Source: Ktedonobacterales bacterium (GTDB lineage: Bacteria; Chloroflexota; Ktedonobacteria; Ktedonobacterales; JADMIN01). Taken from it: DNA of 10,428 nt. A program made the translations under genes and the position numbers. The stretch is from contig JANWHL010000090.1 in assembly GCA_025450405.1 (NCBI GenBank), positions 1-10,428 of the forward strand, given 5' to 3'. Shown here one piece after another: positions 1 through 6,396 of this stretch (position 1 is its first letter; every line of letters begins with the position of its first letter). The notes below the pieces were generated by a model that saw only the letters and a program-made list of their open reading frames with translations, was not told the origin of the DNA and did no database searches.

Positions 1-1021
1 GGAACGTGGCTGAAGTAGAGGTCATCCACGATGTCCTGGTGCAGCGTGTCATACAGGTTGTTCGGGTAGTCCTTAGCACCGTAGAAGGAGCTATTCCAGT
101 CGGTGATGTAGAAGTAATTCGACCAGTTGCCAGCGGCGCCGTGGTTCGAGGCTTCCCAGTTCAGGGCGTCCCGGACCACTTGCAGGGTCACACCGCCCTT
201 CTCGTTGGATTGATACCACGACTGGTTGAGCATCCCCGCGCGGACCCACGTCGGCGCTTTGGTCTGGTCGGCGAGCTGAATCATATAGCCGCGCAGGCGA
301 TAGGTGCTGTCGATGTCCTTGGCGTTCCAGCTGGAGTACTGACCGGACATCATGGGGTCATACACCTTGGAGGCGGCGTTGTCGTTTGGTGGGTATGGCC
401 AGAACCAGAGCGCCGCGTCGGACGCTCCCACGCCGCACCACGAAAAGTACAGGTTGTCCGAGTAGTGGTGGCCGGCATCGTCGGCGGTGTTCCCGGTGCC
501 GGGGAAGTTTTGCGAGTTCCCATCGCTGGGCTCGCCAATGTACAACATGAGCGAGGGCAGGCCCAAAGTGTATGATGATGGGGCCCCAGGAACCGGCGGG
601 AATTCAGAGTACGGAGAGATCGCCGCACTGGGGAGTGGCGGGCCAATTTGAGGGGTCGTCAGCACCATTGAATGGGTACGTGTCCCCTTGCCCTGCCCCG
701 CACCAATGCCTGACCAGACGCGGTAGGCGTGCTTGGCTCGCAGCCATGCGGGGTCTTGCGTTGTGGCGCTGGGGTGCTGATTCTGGGAGGTGGGAGTGTT
801 GTAGTGGGGGCCGGCGGACGCCAAAGCGCTACTTGGTACGGCCAGCGCGACCGCCAATGCTACCAAGGCCACAATAGCCGACTGCCGTAGCCGACTGGCG
901 TAGCCGACTGGCGTAGCCGACTGGCGTAGCCGACTGGCGTAGCCGACTGGCGTAGCCGACGTTGATGTCCCGCCTGGGTAATGCGTGAAGCCGATGTTCC
1001 GTTTGGATGGTTACCTGCCAC
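1..1021 (-). CDS. Secreted C39-like cysteine peptidase, reading frame broken by 13-bp repeats, partial
   Basis: The body is open from about 1010 to the left edge in the frame whose codons start at positions equal to 2 mod 3. It begins with arginines and a hydrophobic core (AIVALVALAVALAV), then an AxA-type cleavage site (SSALA/SAG, cut near 819). About 270 mature residues are visible, rich in Trp, Tyr and Asn. The segment YFSWCGVGASDAALWFW (Cys codon 435-437) resembles the catalytic-Cys helix of papain-fold C39-like peptidases; the expected His and Asp would lie beyond the edge. The body frame has no ATG, GTG or TTG ahead of the hydrophobic core. The only convincing start is the GTG at 1021 with GGAGG six bases upstream, and it is in another frame because of the repeat at 875-960. 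As read here the gene is off, or is a pseudogene. The region is visibly less GC-rich than the rest of the window. Peptidase assignment is moderate; secretion is well supported. Confidence 0.72.
860..1021 (-). other. Short OFF-frame product, 53 aa, from the GTG start into the repeat
   Basis: This is what translation from the GTG at 1021 would give with the present repeat number. It has 20 residues of unique leader (MAGNHPNGTSASRITQAGHQ), then RRLRQSATPVGYASRLRQS and further 13-residue periods, ending at TAG 860-862. It is probably not a functional protein. It is recorded because the leader runs straight into RRLRQS, which reappears immediately before the hydrophobic signal-peptide core in the body frame. 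That suggests the leader and body were once one frame. Confidence 0.5.
875..960. repeat. 13-bp tandem repeat, six full units plus a partial unit
   Basis: The plus-strand unit is TAGCCGACTGGCG. Full copies lie at 875-887 (one mismatch, TAGCCGACTGCCG), 888-900, 901-913, 914-926, 927-939 and 940-952, with a partial copy TAGCCGAC at 953-960. On the coding (minus) strand the unit reads CGGCTACGCCAGT in phase. Since 13 is not a multiple of 3, each gain or loss of a unit changes the frame linking the GTG at 1021 to the signal peptide. Six CGGCTACG starts (958, 945, 932, 919, 906, 893) are spaced exactly 13 apart. By arithmetic, 1, 4 or 7 units would be in frame; the six present are not. Confidence 0.97.
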
Positions 1022-1027
1022 GCTACG

Positions 1028-1032
1028 CCTCC
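1028..1032 (-). promoter_or_regulatory. Ribosome binding site for the GTG at 1021
   Basis: The minus strand reads GGAGG, then six bases (CGTAGC), then GTG at 1021-1019. This near-ideal SD site is the only one I see between the promoter and the hydrophobic signal core. It therefore fixes the likely start of the secreted protein although that start is presently out of frame with the body. Confidence 0.75.
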
Positions 1033-1104
1033 ACAACTTTGTGCGCGGGCGATTCCACGCCGCGGATACCGGGGCAAGGTGCTCCGGCGAAACCGCGTGA
1101 GAGG

Positions 1105-1133
1105 AGTATACACAGGCGCGTTGGTATTGTCAA
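1105..1133 (-). promoter_or_regulatory. Near-consensus sigma-70 promoter for the secreted peptidase gene
   Basis: On the minus strand a perfect -35 TTGACA (1133-1128) is followed by a 17-bp spacer and -10 TATACT (1110-1105, five of six). Transcription would start near 1098, about 65 bases before the SD site at 1032-1028. It is the best promoter match in the window, and it implies that the gene downstream is transcribed strongly whether or not its frame is open. Confidence 0.8.
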
Positions 1134-1224
1134 CCGCCCGTGCACGGAAGCATCAGTAGTGTAGTCACGGCGCGTGCGGACCATCGCAAGCGCGGTCCGA
1201 CAGACGACTTTGGTTGCCGGCAAT

Positions 1225-1240
1225 CGCACGGCGCCGTGCG
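1225..1240. terminator. 16-bp perfect palindrome downstream of the DUF2182 gene
   Basis: CGCACGGCGCCGTGCG reads the same on both strands and can fold into a six-pair GC stem with a GCGC loop. It lies 54 bp past the DUF2182 stop and upstream of the next promoter, a reasonable place for a terminator. No T-run follows on either strand, so intrinsic termination is unproven; it could equally be a protein-binding site. Confidence 0.35.
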
Positions 1241-1293
1241 CTGAGATTCACCGACACCTGCCAGAAGCGGCGCGTCCGCCCATCGCCGCACCC

Positions 1294-2058
1294 TCACATG
1301 CCCGGCAGCAGCGCGGGGTCCAGCAGCACCAGCGCGCCGTAGAGGACGAGCGCCGCGCCGGCGACCCGGCTGGTCAGCTCGCCATGCGGCAGCGCCTTCT
1401 CGGCGAAGATCAGCGCCGTCAGCAACGCCATCGCCGCGATGTTCATGATGCCCAACGGAAACAGGATCACGAACAGCAGCCAGCAGCAGCCCAGACACAC
1501 CAGCCCGTGGGCCAGCCCCATGCGCAGCGCGCCGGCGTACCCCTCACGCCAGGAGCCGAGCAAAAACTGGATGGGCGTCCGGCACTTGGCCAGGCACGCG
1601 CCCTTGAGCGGCGTCAACTGGTAGACGCCCGCCGCGATCAGCAGCGCGCCCGCCAACTGGCCCGTATGCGCCATCATCCAGGGCGATCGCTCCATCAGCC
1701 ACGCCGATCCCGTGGCGAGCAGATACGCCGCGAGGCCCGCGAGCGCCCAGACCACGAGGTAGCCGCCGACGAAGACCCAAGTCGGCGCGAACGCCTGGCC
1801 GCGCTGGCTCCGTCCTCGCGCGATGCCCACGTACATGAGGATCATCGGCGCCGCCGATGGAAACATCATGGCGACCATCATCGCCACCCAGATCGCCAGG
1901 AAGAGCGGCGCCGCCATCCCCATCGTCGGCCCGGACGCCATCGCGGGCAGCGCGCGCGCCGACCACGCCACCACACCCCAGGCGAGCGTGGCCAGCGCGA
2001 GCAACATCCCAAGCAAGAGCCACCGCTCACGCTGGAGCGGCACGGATTGCCCGTTCAT
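1294..2058 (-). CDS. DUF2182 multi-pass membrane protein (COG5486-like)
   Basis: This 254-residue polytopic membrane protein has five to seven hydrophobic segments, at roughly residues 13-34, 50-80, 95-118, 133-147, 184-206, 207-222 and 232-250. Family-like motifs include the Met-rich AMMVAMMFPSAAPMI (59-73), YQLTPLKGACLAKCR (146-160, Cys 155 and 159) and GLVCLGCCW (185-193, Cys 188, 191, 192), followed by a conserved-looking Glu-Lys near 220. Paired cysteines and many Met residues inside the membrane are suggestive of metal handling, which fits the old description of a predicted metal-binding membrane protein, but the biochemical role is not known to me. The start is the ATG at 2058 because AGAGGTGG lies about six bases upstream; a longer reading would overlap the preceding gene. 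It lies 11 bp after the DUF1326 stop, so the two are surely co-transcribed. Confidence 0.92.
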   Translation of the reverse strand: MNGQSVPLQRERWLLLGMLLALATLAWGVVAWSARALPAMASGPTMGMAAPLFLAIWVAMMVAMMFPSAAPMILMYVGIARGRSQRGQAFAPTWVFVGGYLVVWALAGLAAYLLATGSAWLMERSPWMMAHTGQLAGALLIAAGVYQLTPLKGACLAKCRTPIQFLLGSWREGYAGALRMGLAHGLVCLGCCWLLFVILFPLGIMNIAAMALLTALIFAEKALPHGELTSRVAGAALVLYGALVLLDPALLPGM

Positions 2059-2069
2059 CGTCGCCACCT

Positions 2070-2696
2070 CTACGCGTTGGACCAATCGATATGGGCGTAG
2101 TGGCCATTCTTGCCGGTGTTGTCCCACCGCAGCCCGTAGTCTTCCCATGTACAGTCGTCCGCGACGGCCATGGCGACCTTCGGGGCGAAGGGGTGGGCGT
2201 TCTCGGCCCAGATTTCCTGGTCGGGCACCATCGAAGGCGCCGCATGCACGCTCATGCGGATCACGTTGGGAATCTCCACCGCGCGGCGTTTGCCGTCCTT
2301 CGTGAAGGTGATCGGCGCGGGCTTGATGCCGAGCACGTTGCCCACCAGGGGCGCGAGGGCCGCCATGACCCCTCCGGCCCCGCCGCTAAAGATTGCCGTC
2401 AGCCCGGCGCGCTGCGCCTCGTCCGCGCGCTCGTCCAGATAGACCGCCAGGCTCCAGTTGCCATCGGCCATCGCGGTGGGTGTGTGCGCGGTCACGGCGG
2501 CGTTCAAGCCGTCGAGCGTGGTCCCGCCGAACTGGCCCTGGTCGATGTGAAAGGCGAACGCGACATTGCAATAGCCCTGGGTGGGCCGCGAGGTCATTGG
2601 CGCATTGGGCGAGAACAGACACGGACACACCACATCGCAGCTGCAGTTCTCGAAGTAGTCTCCGGCAATGTGCCACGAGGTCTGGGGCGCGGACAT
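2070..2696 (-). CDS. DUF1326 family protein, Cys-rich, partner of DUF2182
   Basis: The product is a soluble protein of 208 residues. The N-terminus WHIAGDYFENCSCDVVCPC (8-26) carries the hallmark DUF1326 cluster: Cys 18, 20, 24 and 26 with Cys 43 further on. The spacing CxCxxxCxC resembles a metal or redox site. Other family-like stretches are GYCNVAFAFHIDQGQFGG (41-58), a middle segment with IFSGGAGG (102-109), a V-IRMSVHAAP strand near 145-154 and a C-terminal H-x-H-type tail (GHYAHIDWS). There is no signal peptide or membrane segment. The ATG at 2696 is chosen because GGGAGG lies six bases upstream; a start 15 codons earlier lacks a site. DUF1326 and DUF2182 genes recur side by side in many bacteria, so a soluble-plus-membrane partnership is likely, but the reaction is unknown to me. 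Confidence 0.92.
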   Translation of the reverse strand: MSAPQTSWHIAGDYFENCSCDVVCPCLFSPNAPMTSRPTQGYCNVAFAFHIDQGQFGGTTLDGLNAAVTAHTPTAMADGNWSLAVYLDERADEAQRAGLTAIFSGGAGGVMAALAPLVGNVLGIKPAPITFTKDGKRRAVEIPNVIRMSVHAAPSMVPDQEIWAENAHPFAPKVAMAVADDCTWEDYGLRWDNTGKNGHYAHIDWSNA

Positions 2697-2842
2697 AGGT
2701 TGCCTCCCATGCTGGTTGGGCCGGCTGCGCCGGCGCGACACTTCTGCTACCGCGAGGTTAGCCGAATGACGATTGCCGGCACTGTATCCCGCGACGTCGC
2801 ACGATGTCTACACGATCCCGTCCAGGGCCATCCGCCATTCGC

Positions 2843-2858
2843 TTAGTCAATTGACTAA
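2843..2858. promoter_or_regulatory. 16-bp perfect palindromic operator candidate
   Basis: TTAGTCAATTGACTAA is identical on both strands, AT-rich in a GC-rich setting and about 147 bp ahead of the DUF1326 start. It overlaps the probable -10 element of the minus-strand promoter, where a repressor would block polymerase. The form (two TTAGTCAA half-sites without spacer) suits a dimeric winged-helix regulator of ArsR or MarR type. No such regulator is encoded in this window. Confidence 0.7.
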
Positions 2859-2880
2859 CATACCCCGTCACGGTTGTCAA
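2852..2880 (-). promoter_or_regulatory. Candidate promoter of the DUF1326-DUF2182 operon
   Basis: The minus strand has a perfect TTGACA at 2880-2875, then 17 bases, then TAGTCA at 2857-2852, which is a weak -10 box (only the leading TA matches well). The -10 lies inside the palindrome at 2843-2858. A poor -10 overlapped by an operator fits a regulated promoter. Transcription would begin near 2845, leaving a leader of about 150 bases. Confidence 0.5.
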
Positions 2881-2933
2881 GTGAACGCATCGTGGTGAGA
2901 GTGAATCCGGCCCCCACGCGCCGTCGAATGCCG

Positions 2934-2979
2934 TTGACATGCAATGCGGTTGACAGCGCCCGCACGCGCGTCGTACCGT
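2934..2979 (+). promoter_or_regulatory. Candidate promoter of the esterase-ligase cluster with doubled TTGACA
   Basis: TTGACA occurs twice, at 2934-2939 and 2950-2955, 16 bp apart. The second has TACCGT (2974-2979) after an 18-bp spacer as a modest -10 match. Transcription would begin near 2986, about 110 bases before the esterase ATG. The -10 is weak, so the exact promoter is uncertain. Confidence 0.4.
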
Positions 2980-3094
2980 AGGATCGCCTCAAACCGTCTG
3001 TTTCGCCCGCCCCTGTCGTGGGCTGGGCCCACCGCCACGCCGCCCGATGTCCCATGGCTCTGGTCGCGCGTGGCCTACGAACGAGCGACACAAG

Positions 3095-3814
3095 ATGAAT
3101 CGCGACTACGTCCATTGGCACAGCCCCAGCCTCGGCCGCGAGATGGATCTGCTGGTCTTCGGGCATGGCGGCGCCCGAACCCTCGTCTTCCCCACATCCA
3201 TGGGCCGCTTCTACCAGTGGGAAGATTTCGGCATGGTGGACGCCCTGCGCGAGCACCTGGAACGTGGCTGGATCCAGCTTTTCTGCGTGGATAGTGTCGA
3301 CGCCGAGAGCTGGTACGCCAGGGGCATCGCGCCAGCCGACCGCGCGCGGCGCCACACGCACTATGACCAGTACATCCACGACGAGGTGCTCCCCTTCACC
3401 AAGGAGCGCAATCCCAACCCTTTCCTCGTTGCCACTGGCGCGAGCTTCGGCGCGTATCACGCGGCCAATTTCGGCCTGCGCCACCCGGATCTGGTGGACC
3501 GCGTCATCGCGATGAGCGGTCTCTATGACGCCAAGGGCTTCACCGACGGCTACTCCGATGACAACGTCTACTTCAACAGCCCCGTCGACTATGTCCCCCA
3601 CGAACATGAGCAGGGCCGGCTCGACGCCCTGCGCCACGAGGACATCGTTCTCGCCACCGGGCGCGACGATCCCAATGTCGCCAGCAGCGAACAGCTCTCG
3701 GCCCTGCTCTGGGACAAGGGCATCGGCAACGCCCTGCGCGTCTGGGACGGGTGGGCCCACGATTGGCCCTACTGGCGCCAGATGATTCTCGCGTACATCG
3801 GCGGGCACGACTGA
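3095..3814 (+). CDS. Alpha/beta-hydrolase, putative esterase of the ligase cluster
   Basis: The product is a cytoplasmic 239-residue alpha/beta-hydrolase; no signal peptide or membrane segment is seen. The nucleophile elbow is GASFG (115-119, Ser 117) in LVATGASFGAYHAANFG. The acid is probably Asp 191 or 192 (ATGRDDPN), and the base His 222 in the Trp-rich stretch WDGWAHDWPYW. The N-terminal HSPSLGREMDLLVFG followed by VFPTSMGRFYQWEDFG resembles the compact esterase families of COG4947 or the esterase-D type. I start it at the ATG at 3095, which begins the recognisable fold; an ATG 48 bp earlier adds residues that look non-coding, and neither has a strong SD site. It opens the four-gene run. 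Plausible jobs are trimming or releasing an ester, thioester or amide of the product made by the ligases downstream. The hydrolase fold is secure; the substrate is unknown. Confidence 0.85.
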   Translation: MNRDYVHWHSPSLGREMDLLVFGHGGARTLVFPTSMGRFYQWEDFGMVDALREHLERGWIQLFCVDSVDAESWYARGIAPADRARRHTHYDQYIHDEVLPFTKERNPNPFLVATGASFGAYHAANFGLRHPDLVDRVIAMSGLYDAKGFTDGYSDDNVYFNSPVDYVPHEHEQGRLDALRHEDIVLATGRDDPNVASSEQLSALLWDKGIGNALRVWDGWAHDWPYWRQMILAYIGGHD

Positions 3815-3829
3815 CGCTCCGCCCCATCG

Positions 3830-3856
3830 CGGCGGCTGGCGCGACCTGTGCCGCCG
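3830..3856 (+). other. Small GC hairpin between the esterase and ATP-grasp genes
   Basis: CGGCGGC (3830-3836) can pair with GCCGCCG (3850-3856) across a 13-base loop, 15 bases after the esterase stop. It has no T-run. It might stabilise or process the transcript or lower downstream expression, but seven GC pairs are easily met by chance in such DNA. Confidence 0.25.
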
Positions 3857-3899
3857 GCCACGCGCGGGTGGGAGGCACGCATCGAAAGGGAGGCACAGC

Positions 3900-4895
<996 letters not shown>

Positions 4896-5027
4896 CGTGC
4901 CCACCACCGCGGCCCTTCCTCCGGACCCCGACGCCCGGCCGCCGATCTCTCCGTCTCCACTCCTCTGTGTCCTCCGTGCCCTCTTTGTGAGCCCCTCTGC
5001 TCTCCCGCCGACACCAGGAGGTTCGCC
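4896..5027. repeat. Gap of 132 bp with a pyrimidine-rich, degenerate short repeat
   Basis: The space between the two ATP-grasp genes carries loosely repeated CTCTGTGTCCTCCGTGCCCT-like text from about 4946 to 5007, almost all pyrimidine plus TG on the plus strand. On the other strand it is purine-rich (GGCACGGAGGACACAGAGG). It resembles the cacagaggacacggag-type dispersed intergenic repeats I recall from several GC-rich bacterial genomes; that resemblance is from memory. No gene is seen. The AGGAGG at 5016-5021 belongs to the next gene. Confidence 0.5.
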
Positions 5028-6380
5028 ATGCTGCGGGATGCCATCCAGACCTACCATGACCTGCTCACGGACGAGGTCGCGGCCGCCACCCAGGCCCAAC
5101 TGGACGACCAGCAGCATCGCCGCGGCCTCTACTTTGGCACGCGCCCGCTCTGCTCGGTATTGCGTCCGCGCTTCCTCACCCCGGACCACTATCGCTTCCT
5201 GCGCGCCCGCCTGGCGACCCTCCTTCGCGCCTTCGACCGCGCCTATCGCGCCGCGCTCGACAACGCCGCCATCCGCGCCCAGTTCGGGCTGTTCGACTGG
5301 GAAGAAGAGCTGCTGGCGGTCGATCCCGGTTTCGCTGACCCCAGCCCCGTCTCGCGTATCGACGCCTTCTATCTGCCGGACGAAGCCCGCTTCGCGCTGA
5401 CCGAGTACAACGCCGAGACGCCCGCGGCCCCGGCCTATAACGATGTCCTCTCGGAGGTCTTCCTCGGCCTGCCGATCCTGCGCCCGTTCCTGCGGCGCTA
5501 CGATGTGCGTCCGCTCCCGTCGCGCAAGGGCGTCCTCCACGCGCTCCTCGGCTCGTATCAGTCGTTCTCCGGAGGCGGCGACGCCCCGCGCATCGCCATC
5601 CTCGATTGGCGCGAGGTGCCGACGTACAGCGAGTTCGTGCTCTTCCAGGACTATTTCCGATCCCAGGGGCTCGAGTGCGTCATCGCCGACCCGCGCGAGG
5701 TCGAGTACCGCGATGGGCGCCTGGTGGCCGGCGATTTCCCCATCACGCTGATCTACAAGCGTGTGCTGCTCAGCGAGCTGGTAGACCGCGGCGGCGGGCT
5801 GGACCAGCCGGTCCTCCGTGCCGTCCGTGATGGTGCGGTCTGCATGGTGAACCCGCCGCGCTGCAAAGTCCTCCACAAAAAGTTGAGCCTGGCCGTGCTG
5901 AGCGACGAGCGCAACTCGCACCTCTTCACGCCCGCGGAGGCCGAGGCCATCGCCGCGCACATCCCCTGGAGCCGGCGCGTGGAGGAGCGACACACCACGC
6001 TGGACGGTGCGGACGTCGATCTGGTGCCGTACATCGCCGCGCACCCCGAGCGCTTCGTCATCAAGGCGAACGATGAATACGGCGGCAAAGGCATCGTGCT
6101 CGGCTGGGACGTGGACGCACCCACCTGGGAGCGCGCCATTCAGACCGCGCTGGCCGAGCCGTCGCTCGTTCAGGAGCGGGTCACGGTACCCAGCGAACCG
6201 TTTCCCAGTCTGGTGGATGGCCGTGTCGACGTGATCGACCGCATGCTGGACACGGCCCCCTTCGTATGCCACGGCGCCTATGTGGACGGCTGCCTGACAC
6301 GGCTCTCCACCCAGTCGCTGCTAAACGTCACCGCCGGCGGCGGCTCGACCGTGCCGACCTTCATGGTGGAGGAACGCTAA
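5028..6380 (+). CDS. Circularly permuted ATP-grasp ligase (COG2308-like)
   Basis: The product has 450 residues and starts at the ATG with AGGAGG six bases upstream. The motif order suggests a circularly permuted ATP-grasp enzyme, as in COG2308 or the glutathionylspermidine synthetase fold: the metal/nucleotide motif TEYNAETPA lies early (125-133). It is followed by a Rossmann-like section (RIAILDWREV near 188-197, ITLIYKRV near 239-246), then VNPPRCKVLHKKLSLAVLSD (274-293). The ATP-clamp strand FVIKANDEYGGKGIVLGW (343-360, Lys 346 and Lys 354) and hinge LVQERV (380-385) come after that. TAGGGSTVPTF (435-445) forms the C-terminal end. The N-terminal 100 residues are helical and arginine-rich. 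It sits 16 bp ahead of the YbdK gene. Such proteins are known to be genomically linked with YbdK/GCS2 ligases. It should make an amide bond; which acid and amine is unknown. A plain non-permuted reading is possible but fits less well. Confidence 0.82.
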   Translation: MLRDAIQTYHDLLTDEVAAATQAQLDDQQHRRGLYFGTRPLCSVLRPRFLTPDHYRFLRARLATLLRAFDRAYRAALDNAAIRAQFGLFDWEEELLAVDPGFADPSPVSRIDAFYLPDEARFALTEYNAETPAAPAYNDVLSEVFLGLPILRPFLRRYDVRPLPSRKGVLHALLGSYQSFSGGGDAPRIAILDWREVPTYSEFVLFQDYFRSQGLECVIADPREVEYRDGRLVAGDFPITLIYKRVLLSELVDRGGGLDQPVLRAVRDGAVCMVNPPRCKVLHKKLSLAVLSDERNSHLFTPAEAEAIAAHIPWSRRVEERHTTLDGADVDLVPYIAAHPERFVIKANDEYGGKGIVLGWDVDAPTWERAIQTALAEPSLVQERVTVPSEPFPSLVDGRVDVIDRMLDTAPFVCHGAYVDGCLTRLSTQSLLNVTAGGGSTVPTFMVEER

Positions 6381-6395
6381 GTGGAGGAGCGCTGA
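6366..6395 (+). repeat. 15-bp near-exact tandem duplication spanning a stop codon and the next SD site
   Basis: GTGGAGGAACGCTAA (6366-6380) is followed directly by GTGGAGGAGCGCTGA (6381-6395), with 13 of 15 bases identical. In the upstream gene's frame both copies read VEER and then a stop, so the ligase ends at the first TAA and has a back-up TGA. The second copy provides the GGAGGAG SD site for the gene at 6397. It looks like a local duplication that created or reinforced the ribosome site. Confidence 0.85.
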
Positions 6396-6396
6396 C

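Larger units (their letters stand above)
2697..3094. other. Divergent intergenic region with promoters for both operons
   Basis: This roughly 400-bp stretch lies between the DUF1326 start (minus) and the esterase start (plus). I see no supportable gene in it. It holds a candidate minus-strand promoter overlapped by a perfect palindrome (2843-2880) and a candidate plus-strand promoter region with two TTGACA boxes (2934-2955). Open frames crossing it lack ribosome sites and recognisable products. Confidence 0.7.

Noticed and set aside
6..575. Plus-strand 189-residue open frame
   Set aside because: It is antisense to the secreted protein, whose minus-strand reading shows a signal peptide and a peptidase-like motif. 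The plus product is valine-rich noise.
875..960. The regular short repeats as a CRISPR array
   Set aside because: The units are 13 bp and directly adjacent with no spacers between them, and no cas gene is nearby. It is a simple tandem repeat.
829..1113. Minus-strand 94-residue frame starting with ATG at 1113 and crossing the repeats
   Set aside because: Its ATG lies in the promoter spacer, upstream of the expected transcript start. It lacks an SD site and its end falls out of frame with the signal peptide.
1174..2100. Plus-strand 308-residue frame rich in Arg, Gln and His
   Set aside because: It is the complement of the DUF2182 gene; the composition is typical of antisense to a hydrophobic GC-rich gene.
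1857..2846. Plus-strand 329-residue frame
   Set aside because: It runs antisense to DUF2182 and DUF1326 and has no recognisable domain or ribosome site.
3047..3094. Upstream ATG for the esterase adding 16 residues
   Set aside because: There is no SD site before it and the added residues do not resemble the family; the ATG at 3095 fits the fold start better, though its own SD site is weak.
4896..5027. A small gene or precursor peptide between the ATP-grasp genes that the ligases might modify
   Set aside because: The frames there lack an SD-preceded start and consist of the biased pyrimidine-rich repeat; nothing supports a peptide substrate.
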